A stretch of DNA of 64,000 nt from Takakia lepidozioides (taxonomy: Eukaryota > Streptophyta > Takakiopsida > Takakiales > Takakiaceae), in assembly GCA_030704615.1 (NCBI GenBank), contig CM060732.1, positions 14,384,001-14,448,000 on the forward strand. The letters are read 5' to 3'. Under the pieces are notes generated by a model, which was not told the origin of the DNA, did not search any database, and was given only the letters and a program-made list of their open reading frames with translations. Numbering within the stretch: the first letter of the stretch is position 1; each line of letters starts with the position of its first letter. Position numbers and translations under genes: made by a program. Below, piece by piece: positions 1 to 11,400 of this stretch.

Positions 1-1341
1 TTCAAGTGGGAGGGGACACACCTGCTCCAAGTGTGGGAGGATGGTCGAGTGAGGATTGTGCCTCACCCAACACAGCGGGCACGGTTAGTGCGCCATGCCC
101 ATGAGGAGTTGGGGCATTTTGGGGTGCGACGCACTCATAGTCTACTGCAGGGGCAATATTGGTGGCGTGGTATGCACACAGAGGTGCAACAATTTGTGGC
201 TAGGTGCATGGTGTGTGACAGGGTGCGTGCTTCATTCAACGCCCCTACTCCACAATTGCACCCTCTTCTGATCATGGGATTGGGCTACAGGTGGAGCCTT
301 GACTTCGCAGGGCCGTTGCCACTGACCATGCGCCACAACAAGTACGTGTTGGTGATGGTGGAGCACTTCTCCAAGTGGATTGAATTGGTTCCATTGCCTG
401 ATAAGGCTAGTGAGGGAGCTGCGTATGCATTCTTGGATTGTGTGCTTAGCCGATTCGGTGCTCCAGCTGAGGTACTCACGGACCAAGGGAGAGAGTTCTT
501 GGGGGAGCTTCAGGCGTTGTATGACAAGGCCTTTATAGACCACCGCACCACTTCTCGGGATCATCCTGAGGCCGATGGCTTGGCAGAGAGAGTGGTTCAG
601 ACAGTAAAGAGGGGTTTGCGCAAGTATGGCTTGCAGAAGGGACACCTAGGAGATTGGGACCTTTAGTTACCCTGGTTAGCCATGGGCTATAGGTTCAACA
701 AGCAAGCATCACTTGCCTCCTTCTCACCATACTTTCTTCTCTTTGGCCGAGAGCCGGATTTGCCTACATCCATTCACAGAGAAGCTGCTACAGTTCTTAA
801 CCTTGACGATCCGGACGTGTGGGCACGTGCATGTGAGCAGCGTGTAGAGTTGTTCAAGAGAGTCATGCCCATGGCTTTCGAGAACCTTGCCATTGCACAA
901 CACCGTGATACGTTGATGTATGCGACCATACGTGGTAGGGGCTATCGTCCTGGGGTTCGGAGATTCAACCCTGGTGACTATGTCTATCTACAGCAGACTG
1001 CTCCTACGACTTTGGATGTGACTGCAGGACGTGTTATTTTGAGGGTTCGAGAGGTCTTGCCCTCAGGCGTCTTGGTCTTGGAGGGTCGGGATGGCATAAC
1101 TTGGAAGGACCATGTGCGTAATTGTGCGCCATGTCACCTTCCGAATGTCGATGGCAAGATTGACCCAAACCTGGCAGTGGTATCTGCAGGTTTGGGGGGC
1201 ATGTTGTGTGGGTCTGCTAGAGGGGCAGCCACCATGCTGGTGTGTGATCGATGCTCTAGAGGTTGGCATATGGGATGCTTGACTCCACCTCTTGAGATGG
1301 TTCCGGATGGGGATTGGTTATGTCCACATTGCATTGGATAG
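1..1341 (+). pseudogene. Ty3/gypsy integrase with C-terminal PHD finger, partial pol
   Basis: The 3' end of a Ty3/gypsy pol ORF, open from base 1 and therefore cut by the window edge. One frame runs to 1341, broken only by a TAG at 664-666. Seen in order: the HHCC zinc-binding region (HAHEELGHFG ... CMVC), then the integrase core with its first aspartate in WSLDFAGPLP, second in VLTDQGREF and the glutamate in the DGLAERVVQ stretch. After the core comes a basic GDYVYL segment like the usual integrase C-terminal beta domain. The last 45 residues read as a PHD finger (CDRCSRGWHMGCL, then VPDGDWLCPHC), although the first cysteine of the C4HC3 set seems replaced. Integrase inserts the cDNA copy into the genome; a PHD finger would be expected to steer it to marked histones, by analogy with chromodomain integrases. 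The stop codon implies an inactive copy. Confidence 0.88.
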
Positions 1342-1587
1342 TGGGAGTGGATACAACCATGGAAGGCTAACAAAAAATGCAAGGCCAAGCTACTAGGAGA
1401 CCTTGAACACACGAGATCTTGGCTCAAGTTCACAGATTGCAAGACGGCGACTAACGATGGGGCTACTCTTGTACCCAGCCTCTTGGTTTGATAGAGTTTG
1501 AGCACGATAGGGACAGTGATAGAGGACTTAGTACGGCTGTGGCTATTACATCTTGTAGCTATCTGGAGTTAGAGGGACCTATCCACC

Positions 1588-2122
1588 AGCTAGGGGGGCG
1601 ATTGTGGCAGACTACTTTATTGTGCATATATGTGTGGTGTGGTTTGGACAGCGATGTAGTTGTGTAGCGATACGTATGCGCACGACAGCTGAAGTTAAAT
1701 AAGCAAAGTGTGAAACTAGCTAGAATAAAGCTAGTTATTTGTATTTAACACTTGGATTTAGGTCAAGTGTTAAATCAGGTGTCAAGTTTAGTTTGACACC
1801 TGACCCGTCTTATCTTCACGAGAGCGGCAGTCGCGCGGCTCATCTCTCTCGAGTTGAGCCTGCGTGACCGAGCTCCTTCATCGTGTAGGACTGAGTGTGC
1901 TCATGATGGGAGTATAGGTTGTTGTCGGGTGGAGTCCCCACAGCTTGGGGTGCCCCTGGCTCGACTTCTATTCTAAAGAGTGATGGTTTTGGTTGTCATG
2001 TTTTGTGTCAACAGTGTGTACTTAGCTTTTCTATCATTGTGGCAGACTACTTTATTGTGCATATATGTGTGGTGTGGTTTGGACAGCGATGTAGTTGTGT
2101 AGCGATACGTATGCGCACGACA
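1588..2122 (+). repeat. Polypurine tract, 3' LTR and adjoining 87-bp direct repeat
   Basis: A purine-rich tract (AGCTAGGGGGGCG, 1588-1600) follows the integrase ORF at once and is followed by TGTGGCAG at 1603, the expected PPT then LTR-start order. The 87 bp at 1601-1687 recur identically at 2036-2122, 435 bp downstream. The simplest reading is an LTR of about 434 bp (1603-2036, ending in CA) followed by the first 85 bp of a second LTR copy. No second complete LTR is in the window, so the boundaries are inferred. Confidence 0.6.
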
Positions 2123-2625
2123 AGGTGAAAAAAAAACTTGAGCTCTATCATTGTCAAACTTCTTAAGGTTTATGTTATTGAAGAAGAGGTGAAAAAAAAC
2201 CAGATGGTCATCATGAATGCTTATTTAGGGTTTCTTTGTGAAGAAGAGGTGAAAAAAATTGATTGTCAATCTTGTTCAGGTTTCTGTTGATGAAAAAGAG
2301 GTGAAAAAAAAATCAGATGGTCATCATGAATAAATTAGGGATTGTTTGTGAAGAAGAGGTGAAAAAAAAACTTGAGCTCTATCATTGTCAAACTTCTTCA
2401 GGTTTCTGTTATTGAAGAAGAGGTGAAAAAAAAATCATATGGTCATCATGAATGCTTATTTAGGGTTTGTTTGTATAGAGGACGTGGAAAACAAATGAGT
2501 TGTCATTGTGAAACTTGTTCAGGTGCCTATTATTCCAGATGAAGTGGAAAAAAAAACAGATGGTCATCATGAAGCTCATTTACGCAATGCTTCTGTAGAG
2601 GCCGTCAAAAAATGAGCTTTCATAC
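2123..2625. repeat. About 60-bp A-rich tandem repeat
   Basis: Eight or nine imperfect units, each containing GAAGAAGAGGTGAAAAAAAA followed by a variable stretch such as CAGATGGTCATCATGAATGC. Starts are near 2117, 2181, 2242, 2294, 2353, 2417, 2478, 2531 and 2592. Alternate units are more alike (CTTGAGCTCTATCATTGTC at 2139 and 2371), which suggests a higher-order unit of two. No coding potential. Confidence 0.8.
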
Positions 2626-2667
2626 TGACACTTGTCCATGTTTGGCAGGCCTGCGAACAAAACAAAG

Positions 2668-2669
<2 letters not shown>

Positions 2670-2706
<37 letters not shown>
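2670..2706. repeat. 37-nt poly(T) run
   Basis: Uninterrupted T from 2670 to 2706. It could be a reverse-oriented poly(A) tail of a lost retroposon or simple slippage. The 2707-2919 bases between it and the transposase stop show no recognisable feature. Confidence 0.9.
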
Positions 2707-2707
<1 letters not shown>

Positions 2708-2919
2708 GTTTTTGCTCGGGGAAATATTGGGGGTGGGGGCAGAAGTGGTGTGCGTTGACGCACTCAATTTTAGAGGCTCGTTAACCAAACCCGATGAAAA
2801 AATAACTACCTTTCAAAACGAGACATTGTCTGCTTGTCCAGTTTTAAGAGCTGTGTATACATGTTCTACCAACAAGGCAGCCCTTTCCGACATTGCGAAA
2901 AATCGCAACATATGCAACA

Positions 2920-5900
2920 CTACTCGATATTGCCAATGTCTCGCTGCAAAAGTGTCCGTACCTCACCAGGACCTAGTGTCGCCTGGTGAATGATTTGGTC
3001 TCTTTTGGGATCACAATACATCTTGCGCAAAAAGATGTAGTAAAGATGCTTGCAGGGAACCCATTTCCCTCTCTTTCCTAGAGCTTCCTCACGCATGCAC
3101 ACAAAGTCAGGACAGGTACACCCCGGAAAATTTCCCACCGTCACCTGATAGGCCCTGTCGTGCAAAATAGACCCAGATGTGACCAAAGTATAAACCTGTC
3201 CATACCCAGGTGAAGGTACTTCCATAGTTCCTGTTACCCGAGCCTGAAGTAGTCTAGCCGATTCCACCTTCGCATCGTGATCAGGCCCCAAAGCCACCCG
3301 ATGCACTGTTTTGCCATTCCTTCTCGTGGGATGCGAAGTATCGTCTAGAGGAGGCACCATAGCAGCAAGGCCACCAAGAGTCGACGCCACAGATCGGTGC
3401 AGACGAAAGTCGGCGTCCTCCTACTTGCTTTCTCCAGTGCTGTTAGGGAGGTTCCCACCCGCACTGGCCAAATGGTTGGTGGGGGAGGCTTAGCAATGCA
3501 GGAATCGCGGACGGTACCATTCACACAGCGAGCCATATCGTCCGAGCAGAACCAGAATTTGTGCATCTTCGACTCCTTTGACATATATGGCCGAATCAAA
3601 CCTGTGAACATCGGAGCTGGAGTACGCGCCGAGCCTTTGGCTATCATGGACTTACACTTTTCATAACTAATGGCCCTCGCTGCAGCGCAACCAACTCTAG
3701 ACCCTGGAGTAGTTCGCTCGATGTGCCATTCGGAGTCAGCACAAGGTGACTCCTGCACTGCCCCCCTGTGGTCCTGATGGAAACCCGTAATTACAGGGGT
3801 TGCAGGTAGCTCTGTGGAAGAGGAAGCACCAGCAGCCTCTTTCCTACTCGACGCCATGCTTTGTAGTGGAGAAATCTTGGGTATAGAGAAGTTGTCTATG
3901 TCATGGCGATGTGAATCCCCATCTGATCCTGGAGGTGTATTTAGCTTGCGTTTGCAAGTCCCGAACCTTTCTTCTCCTTCCAGATGGGGCTCCCTTGATT
4001 GGAGAGGCGAGCCCATTGTGCACCTGTTCACTGCCTTAGCCATCTTCGTTGGATCCCCGGACCTTCTTGCAGCCCTCAGCATCAACTCTGCTGTATCTGG
4101 TCCCTTGCCCCCACATCGCCCCCTGAGGAAGTCACGATATCTTGTTTGCTGGGTTAGAGCTCGTACCAGATCATCTGTTGTAGCAATGTACAGATCTCTT
4201 CCTGCTTTGCCAGATTGCTGCTTCCAGGCGGCATGAACGTTTTCTGCCAGATTGCAGGACGGCATGTCCACAATGTCCTCAAGGGACATGTCCTGTGAAA
4301 GGAAAATGAAAGAGCGTCATTCATGCAAGCGCGGACTGTTCTGGGAACAAGGAAAGAAACTAGGCACATACAAGGGATTGCAGAGGTGAAAGGCAGCTTA
4401 CAGTAATAATGAAAGTCCCCCATTGCCTATATCTGAAGTGCCAAAAGACCAACCAGTCTTCCAATTCTTTGACACCGTCATGATCAGTAGCCCCTGACGA
4501 GAACCACCATGCTCTCATTGTCTGGTACATGGTCTCAGCCTCTTCCATTGTAGTCGCATTCTTGTACATGAAGCAGAGCCTCATATGCTCCGCCTGCAGA
4601 TCTCTTCTGATGCACCTCTTAGTATGTTTCTGCAGGGACTGAGTCCAGTGGAATAGACATGTGCGCTCCCTATTAGGCATGGGTACCTTTGGATCACCAG
4701 ATCCAAAAACTCAGCGCACAACGTTGAAGTTAGCCTGTGCACTATCCGCCATAAACCCGTTGAAATTTATGCCTGTATGTCCATTGGACTCCATGACTGA
4801 AAGCAAACAATTCCACATTATCATCTGGGACTTTGTAACTTCAGACTGCATGTCACAGATGGCAATTGTCATTATTCTTTGGTAGTTCGGGTCGTAAACA
4901 TGGTAAGACATGGTTGTCCAGCCCTTCACTCGTTTGCAATGATCGAACATCATCTAGGCTTTCTCCATATCCCCCCCTTGTTGCATACGTCTGGCCAGGT
5001 TGACGCCACTGCCCTCGCCCACCGTAGACATCTTGAACAAGTAAACCTTTGAAGACCCCTGACCCGGGAAGATGCTAGATTGGATAAAGTCATATTGACT
5101 TATGCGCTTGAGCTCCATAATGCTGTCGATGGACCCTGTGTTTATACCGCGCACTCTCAATGCATTCACCTGATTCCTAATATCGGGGGAGCTCAACACG
5201 GAGAAGTAATCCGTCACTGCATCCAAAGAAGCCCCCTCAAGTCTTGAGCTGCATTCGCTTCCCTGCCCAAGAATGTGCCTCTCTAGGAAACTTTTGCTGG
5301 CAGCCAACGCTATGGCAGATGGTTTGGCTGAAGGGGACTTTGCAAACTCCTCCACGACAAGCCCACGCGCCAACTCCACACTATCTCTGCAATTGCCGTG
5401 AGACACAGGATGGTCGTGAGTCCCAAAATGAATGTAGACTCGAGTCATGGTTTTGCAACGGTGAGTAACGTAGTACATGCGAACAGGGCAATGTGCAATG
5501 CAGGAGGGGGCCACCTTGCAGAACTTACAAACAAATGTACTGGCAGACGGTGGGGCATAGCCTGGGATAAAAGGATTGTCGGAGAGTCCTTCCCACTCAC
5601 TCTCATTTTTAGCACCGCTCTTCATGAAACGCTGGCAACTTGCATTCACACATCTCAGATGCCCCACACAAATGCTCCTTCTGAATGTCAAGTTTACATC
5701 GTTGTGGATATTGGACGTTTTGGTTATGCACCATGGATGGCCATCATGCTTTTTATCCATTCCTTGCAAGAGACCTGAGAGGCCCCCAGCACAAGTTGCT
5801 GGATTCAGCTCAAAGAGGATGTCACCGTCGAAGGAAGGTGGAAGGAAAGGAACCCTTTTTGTTGCGAATGAATCCCACAGTATCCCTGCGATCTCGTTTT

Positions 5901-6426
5901 TGGATCCTGGTTTTCCTGACAATGCTTTTAGATGTGGGATGACGCTAACGATTTTTTGAACATCGACGTCCCCTTCAGGAAGACTGTTCATGGGAGCTAG
6001 TATTTCTGCCAATTCATCATCCGAGGGATCCGACAGTGTCACAAAAGTTGTTGAAGTGGTGTCCTCTTGCTTCACAGTCACATGCCGCTTTCCTTGAACG
6101 ACAGAGGCAGCTGTCCCAGGAGTGACAATGGAGCCACCGGATTGTCTCCTTTCGCTTCGGAACACACGATATTTTCCAGGAAGAACTCTCCATTCCTTGT
6201 GTTTCTCTGCAACGTGCGGTTTCTGGAACAACGTTCTTTGAACGTTTCCCTCCAAGTCATAGATCTCTTTCTCGATAGTAACACAACCAATGTCAAGCTT
6301 GAACCTTGCTGCCAGAACATGCTCTTCCACCACAGCAAAACCATCATCTTCAACCGAGGCACTGAAAGGGCAAGGCTCTTCAGTATACTGAAACTCGGCG
6401 AAGGCCACGTCATTAGGAGAAGCCAT
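2920..6426 (-). pseudogene. SWIM-finger Mutator-like transposase, family II copy A
   Basis: ATG at 6424-6426 (MASPNDVAF), chosen because family II copy C begins the same way. Domains in order: an acidic N-terminal region; a cysteine/histidine region (KHDGHPWC, GHLRCVN, FVCKFCK, GTHDHPVSHG) resembling a WRKY/GCM-type or FLYWCH-type DNA-binding fold; the RNase-H-like core with FDHCKR, FMADSAQAN and the CLFHW Cys/His motif; an intron near 4290-4405; a linker; and a SWIM finger (CTCPDF ... CKH) near 3115-3030. This order fits Mutator-like transposases, which cut and paste DNA; Zisupton/KDZ-type elements also carry SWIM fingers and are an alternative. Broken by TAG at 4954-4956, TGA at 4711-4713 and a frame change near 3390-3440. 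No terminal repeats or partner gene were found beside it. Confidence 0.82.
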
Positions 6427-6689
6427 GTGGTGAACATACGATGGTGAGTACCAATACAACTGTGCGACATGGCCATGTAAAAACCTTCCGGAGGCGATTG
6501 CCAAATCCCAAAAGTGTTTGCTAAGGCAAGAGGCAGTTGTACAACTGGCCCCACACATTAACCAATAACTTGTGAGGGTATTGAACCACACAGCCAAAAC
6601 AGTTGGGCAGTTGCCAAATTGATGGAGAAGGGAACAAAACTGTCTATTTTGTCAGTGTCACACCACCGGGAAAAGACGGCGCCGTCTTG

Positions 6690-6800
6690 GATATTGCAAT
6701 CCAATTTGCATTTTGCGGCGAATGTTCAGAATGACATCTAGTACAATTTCCAGCTTTGATAATGTCACCATGAACCTCTTTGCCCCTGAGCCAGAGAAGA
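6690..6800 (-). pseudogene. PPR gene fragment
   Basis: The - strand reads LRGKEVHGDIIKAG followed by NCTRCHSEHS, matching the PPR copies at 8925-9990 (KGKEVHGDIIKAG, then NVILNT in the shifted frame). It is about one PPR motif long, with the frame lost halfway. Beside it, 6671-6684 is a perfect 14-bp palindrome, AGACGGCGCCGTCT. Confidence 0.65.
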
Positions 6801-7009
6801 ACATGAAGAGGGCTTACAATTTCGTTCGCCCGGGCGTAGACATTGCTGGCAATGAGAAGAAGGCAGGAAAGCAGTTCAGTGTTCCTAGCATGCATGCGGA
6901 GACGCCGTGTAGAAGTTAGGCTCAGACTTTTATCATGGCTGGATTTTGTTGACAGTGTTCCAGCACTTACTCTCTGGGATTCTATTTTACTTTGTGGAGC
7001 TTGAATCCC

Positions 7010-7330
7010 CAATGGTACTTCTTTCACTACACTAGTGGTATGTGTTCCTCTAGTCATGTTCCTAATCACTTGCACGTCACTATAATAGTGGTATAATTTA
7101 AAACTATAAGAGTAGCCAAATACACACAATTGCCTCCATTACCACTCCTGTAGTGGTATAAGTAATCACCTATATATTACTGTATTAGTGGTATGAATTC
7201 CTCCAGTGGTATTCGTAATCTCTTACATACCACTCTGTTAGTAATCATTCCAATCCATAGTTCCCACTCAGAGAGACACCATGGATGATTCAAACAGCTT
7301 ACATACCACTATGTGGATAATTATTCCTAT
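7010..7330. repeat. Cluster of short ACCACT/AGTGGT inverted repeats
   Basis: About five short imperfect palindromes of the form CACTNNNNTAGTGGTAT at roughly 60-bp spacing (for example 7071-7093, 7140-7160, 7172-7192). A related CACTC/ACCACT-rich stretch occurs at 11640-11960. No gene is visible. It may be the remains of a small hairpin-type element. Confidence 0.5.
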
Positions 7331-7437
7331 GACCTGCTCCCAGGGCTGCTAGGCTCCCATATGCATATTACAAACACAAGTGAAACACAAATGAACATGA
7401 CCTGGTCTCACTTCATCCCTTCCCATATCATTTGCTC

Positions 7438-7716
7438 CTAGGTTTCCAAAGCCTTAATCCCATACCCATGCTGCACATACCTTGCAATCATGGCATTCCA
7501 AAACACCACATCTCGTTCAACCACCTCTCTTGATCCTCTTTCAGAAGCTGTGGTCATGGTTGAGGTGCCTGATTTTATCAACTGTGCCGCTGCAGCTGCT
7601 ACCTTTAGTTGACCATCTACCCATGCAGCAGGTTTCTTGTAGCTATTGATCCACATGGAATCATAGGTAATCTGGAGCTTGAAGTCCGGCCCTCTTGGAT
7701 GAATCTGGACCCACAC
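7438..7716 (-). pseudogene. PPR fragment joined to an unrecognised exon
   Basis: A 92-codon frame. Its last third is a PPR motif (ERDVVFWNAMIARYVQHGYG). The first two thirds (IHPRGPDFKLQITYDSMW, then INSYKKPAAWVDGQLKVAAA) are not PPR, and a second diverged copy lies at about 8140-8320 on the - strand. I do not recognise that segment. The two parts were probably joined by rearrangement. Confidence 0.45.
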
Positions 7717-8442
7717 TCTATCCTTGCTCCTTCAGCTATCCATGCCGCTGCACAAATCATGCATACATCCTTGCCTTGCTGCTAGCACCTGACATTGACA
7801 GTCTAGATTTGTTCTAGGAAACACCCAACTCAACTTATCACTATGGTCAATTGCATCTACTACTCTATGTAGTCCAACAGGCATTCACCTTTTTGCCTCG
7901 ATTGTCCCATCATTGACTGGGGTGAAAAGTATTCATTCCACAGCTTCTCCTCGTCTCAACTGTTACCTATTTCTGGATACTTCCCTGTTGCCACATTGGC
8001 AGTACCATGTCAAAGTCACTCCAAACTATCAAAGGTTCACTCAACCAACTAACTTGTAGAATTAAATATGAAAATTTAGGGCCAATTATGATAAGAGAGA
8101 AAAACAGGGTGAAAATGTGTTGAAGAAGGTGCCTTCATTAGCAGTGCCTGATTTTATTGCTGCGGCTTCCAGTTGACCATCTACCCATGCAAGTTTCTTG
8201 TAGCTATTGATCCACATGGAATTATAGGTAATCGTGAGCTTGAGGTCCCGCCCTCTTGGATGAATCTGGACTGGCCAGACTCTACCCCTGCTCCCTCAAC
8301 TATCCAAGCTCTGCACAAATCATGCATACATCCTTCCCTTGCTGCTAGCGGCTGACAATGACAGCCTACAATTGTTCCAGCAAACACCCAACCCTACTTA
8401 TCACCCATGTAGAATTCAACATGCATCTCAAGGCCAAGTCTG
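7717..8442. other. Gene-free stretch with duplicated debris
   Basis: Contains the second copy of the INSYKK-type segment (about 8140-8320, - strand). A 70-bp stretch at 8068-8137 (ATGAAAATTTAGGGCC ... GTGTTGAAGAAGG) recurs at about 8858-8930. No intact ORF. Confidence 0.5.
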
Positions 8443-8757
8443 ATGAGAGGGCAAAACAGGCTGAAACGTGCCCTCACCACATTGTCCTTGACCCATGGAG
8501 GATTTGACCGACCATCAACCCAAAAGGACCTCTTGTGTGTGCTATTTGTCTGCAATCAGGTAATGTTGGATTGGTCTGTGAAAACCACTACGATGCAACT
8601 GAGCAGACAGAGATTGAAACACGGCCTGCTAAGACCTGCAAGCTGACTCTCCCAAGAACCGTGTAAACATTAAAAAGAATACCCAATCATGGTACTCACA
8701 GGAGTCAAGAGCCCACCTTTGCAGGATGGACAAACTTCTTCACATCGTACATTAAGA
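8443..8757. repeat. Inverted repeat arm 1
   Basis: Read as the reverse complement, this segment matches 9984-10310 with few differences: both contain ATGTGAAGAAGTTTGTCCA, GGTTCTTGGGAGAGTCAG, GCACACACAAGAGGTC and GACAATGTGGTGAGGGC in the same order. The arms are about 315-325 bp and flank the PPR pseudogene. Confidence 0.75.
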
Positions 8758-8924
8758 AAAGCCACACCAGGTGATTGCGGTTGTCCCACCATCGTGAAGG
8801 ATCGGTATAAAACTCATGCAACCTCACATCACGAACGAGCTAACTTGCATAATTCTACATGAAAATTTAGGGACTACTCTGGTAACAGGGAAAAACAGGG
8901 TGAAATGTGTTGAAGAAGGTACCT

Positions 8925-9990
8925 TCATGCCGCACGTTCAGTCATCTCCACATTGCCGTGGATTCTGCAGGCACCAATCAAGGCCTTCCACACCACAACA
9001 TCTAGATAGATTGGCATTTTCTTAATCAGGTCGACTGCCTCATCCAGTTGTCCCGCACGTCTAAGAAGGTCCACTATGCAGCCAAAGTGCTTTACCGTCG
9101 GAGTGACACCATGATCTTGACTCAGGGAATCAAAGTAACGTCTTCCTTCATTCAGTAGGCCAATGTGGCTGCATGCAGAGAGAACACATATAAAGGTGAT
9201 ACTGTTTGGCTTCAAGCCGTTCTTTTGCATTCCTTCAAATAGTTGCAGGACCTCCCTATGACACCATGCTAGGCATATCCTGCGATCACCACATTTCATT
9301 CAGCCATATTATCAAATACTCCCTTTGCATCCACATTTCGCATACATGTCCACCAAGGCAGTATCCAGATTAACACTTGGTACAATTCCAGCTTTGATGA
9401 TGTCACCATGCACCTCTTTGCCCTTTTCCAGAGCAACCGGGCTTGCACAAGCATTGCAAATGCACACAAACGTGATGTGGTCGGGCTTCACCCCTTCCCC
9501 CATCATTTGATCATAGGTCTCCAAAGCCTCCATACCACGTCCCTGTTGTGCATACCCTGCAAGCATCGCGTTCCATGACACCACATCTCGTTCAGCCATA
9601 GTGTTGAACACTCCCTTTGCATCCTCAATGCACCCACATTTGGCATACGTGTCCACCAGGGTAGTGTTCAGAATGACATCTGGTACAATTCCAGCTTTGA
9701 CGAATGTCACCATGGACCTCTTTCCCCTTTTCCAGAGCTGCCAGGCAGTGTTCAGAATGACATTTGGTACGATTCCAGCTTTGATGATATCCCCATGCAC
9801 CTCTTTGCCCTTCTCTAGGGTGCCAGGCTTGCACAAGCATTGCAAATGCACACAAACACGACGTGGCTGGTCTTCACCCCTTCCCCCATCATTTGCTCAT
9901 AGGTCTCCAAAGCCTCCATCCCACGTCCCTGCTATGCATACCCTGCAAGCATCGCACTCCACAACACCACATCTCGTTCAATGTACGATG
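8925..9990 (-). pseudogene. PLS/E-type PPR gene, rearranged pseudogene
   Basis: A pentatricopeptide-repeat protein of the plant organelle RNA-binding type, which binds single-stranded RNA in chloroplasts or mitochondria and acts in editing or processing. Visible from the N-terminal side (9990 down to 8925): PPR motifs with WSAMLAGYA, GKEVHGDIIKAG, VDTYAKCGCIEDAKGVFNTM, ERDVVSWNAMLAGYAQQGRG and VKPDHITFVCICNACA. The C-terminal part (VLSACSHIGLLNEGRRYFDS, CIVDLLRRAGQLDEAVDLIK) is the L2/S2/E region of PLS-class proteins. No DYW domain is seen. It is broken by stops and by a frameshift near 9310 (VFDNMAE), and one GKEVHGDIIKAG unit is duplicated in tandem with its frame lost. It lies between inverted repeat arms. 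Confidence 0.82.
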
Positions 9991-10310
9991 TGAAGAAGTT
10001 TGTCCACCCTGCAAATGCGGGCTCTTGGCTCATGTTAGATGTACCATGATTTCGTATTCTTCCTGATGTTTACAAGGTTCTTGGGAGAGTCAGGTTGGTC
10101 TTAGCAGGTTGTGTTTCAATCTCTGCTCGCTCAGCTGCACCGTGGTGGTTCTCATGGACCAATCCGCCATTACCAGACTACAGACACAATCAGCACACAC
10201 AAGAGGTCTATTTGGGTTCATGGGGAGTCATCCTCCATGGGTCATGACACAAGGTCGAGGACAATGTGGTGAGGGCAGCTTCTTCTTCGACCTATTTCAG
10301 AGCTTGCATG
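9984..10310. repeat. Inverted repeat arm 2 with a further direct copy downstream
   Basis: Matches 8443-8757 in reverse orientation. A partial direct copy of its first 115 bp follows at about 10365-10480 (TGTGAAGAAGTTTGTCCATC ... ACAAGGTTCTTGGGAGA). No ORF of its own. Confidence 0.72.
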
Positions 10311-10519
10311 AGTTTTTTACCGATCCTTGCCGATGGTGGGACAATCGCAATCGCAAGGTGTGGCTTTTCCTTAATGTAGGATGTGAAGAAGTTTGTCCAT
10401 CCTGCAAATGTGGGCTTTTGGCTCATGTTAGTACCATGATTTGGTATTCTTCCTGATGTTTACAAGGTTCTTGGGAGAATTAGCTTGGTCTTGGCAGCCC
10501 GCTGATTCATTTCCTGATT

Positions 10520-10906
10520 CAACCTATTTCAGCCTGTTTTGCCCTCTTATCAGACTCGGGCCTGATATGCATATTGAATTATGTGAGTTAGCTCGTTGGT
10601 GCAAGAGAGAGAGTCAACTTGGTCTTAGCAGGCCATGAGGGCACCTTCTTCTTCAACCTATTTCAGCCTGTTTTGCCCTCTTATCAGACTCGGGCCTGAT
10701 ATGCATATTGAATTCTGTGAGTTAGCTCGTTGGTGCAAGAGAGAGAGTCAGCTTGGTCTTAGCAGGCCGTGAGGGCACCTTCTTCTTCAACCTATTTCAG
10801 CCTGTTTTGCCCTTTTATCAGACTCAGGCCTGATATGTATATTGAAATCTGTGAGTTAGCTCGTTGGTGCAAGAGAGAGAGTCAGCTTGGTCTTAGCAGG
10901 CCGTGC
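10520..10906. repeat. 134-bp tandem repeat, three copies
   Basis: CAACCTATTTCAG begins units at 10520, 10654 and 10788, exactly 134 bp apart; the third copy is incomplete. Each unit contains CCTGTTTTGCCCTCTTATCA and TGTGAGTTAGCTCGTTGGTG. The start of the unit resembles part of the inverted repeat arms, so the array probably grew from that element. Confidence 0.88.
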
Positions 10907-10910
10907 CTTG

Positions 10911-11025
10911 TTCAAAGCTAGAATTGCACCTAACGTCATTCTGAACACTGCCTGGCAGCTCTGGAAAAAGGGAAAGAGGTCGACATGTTTGCAAAATGTG
11001 GGTGCATTGAGGATGCAAAGGGAGT
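10911..11025 (+). pseudogene. PPR fragment in + orientation
   Basis: The + strand reads KARIAPNVILNTAWQLWKKG, then frame-shifted remains of AKCGCIEDAKG, matching the duplicated unit in the PPR pseudogene at 9690-9770 but in the opposite orientation. A single captured motif. Confidence 0.6.
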
Positions 11026-11040
11026 GGTCATCACTGTGGC

Positions 11041-11400
11041 ACCTTGCGATCGCGATTGTCCCACCATCGTGCACGCCTTCATGCCCCGATTCTAGGGCTT
11101 GAGTCCCTGTCTCCCCCCTATCCCACCAGCTCCACTCGTCATCGTACATTGAGAAAAAGCCACACCTTGCGATCGCGGTTGTCCCACCATCGTGCATGCC
11201 TTCATGCCCCGATTCTAGGGCTTGAGTCCCTGTCTGCCCCCTATCCCACCAGCTCCGCTCGTCATTGTACATTGAGAAAAAGCCACACCTTGTGATCGCG
11301 GTTGTCCCACCATCGTGCACGCCTTCATGCCCGAATCTAGGTCTTGAGTTCCTGTCTGCCCCTATCCCACCAGCTCTGCTCGTCGTCTCTCATGATCAGA
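11041..11400. repeat. 123-bp tandem repeat, three copies
   Basis: CCACCATCGTGCA starts at 11061, 11184 and 11307, exactly 123 bp apart. Units share TTGCGATCGCGGTTGTCC and CACCAGCTC ... ACATTGAGAAAAAGCCACAC. The frame stays open through the array only because 123 is divisible by three; I see no protein signature. Confidence 0.88.

Noticed and set aside
2576-2788. Short - strand frame with a polylysine run
   Set aside because: The lysines come from the poly(T) tract; nothing else supports a gene.
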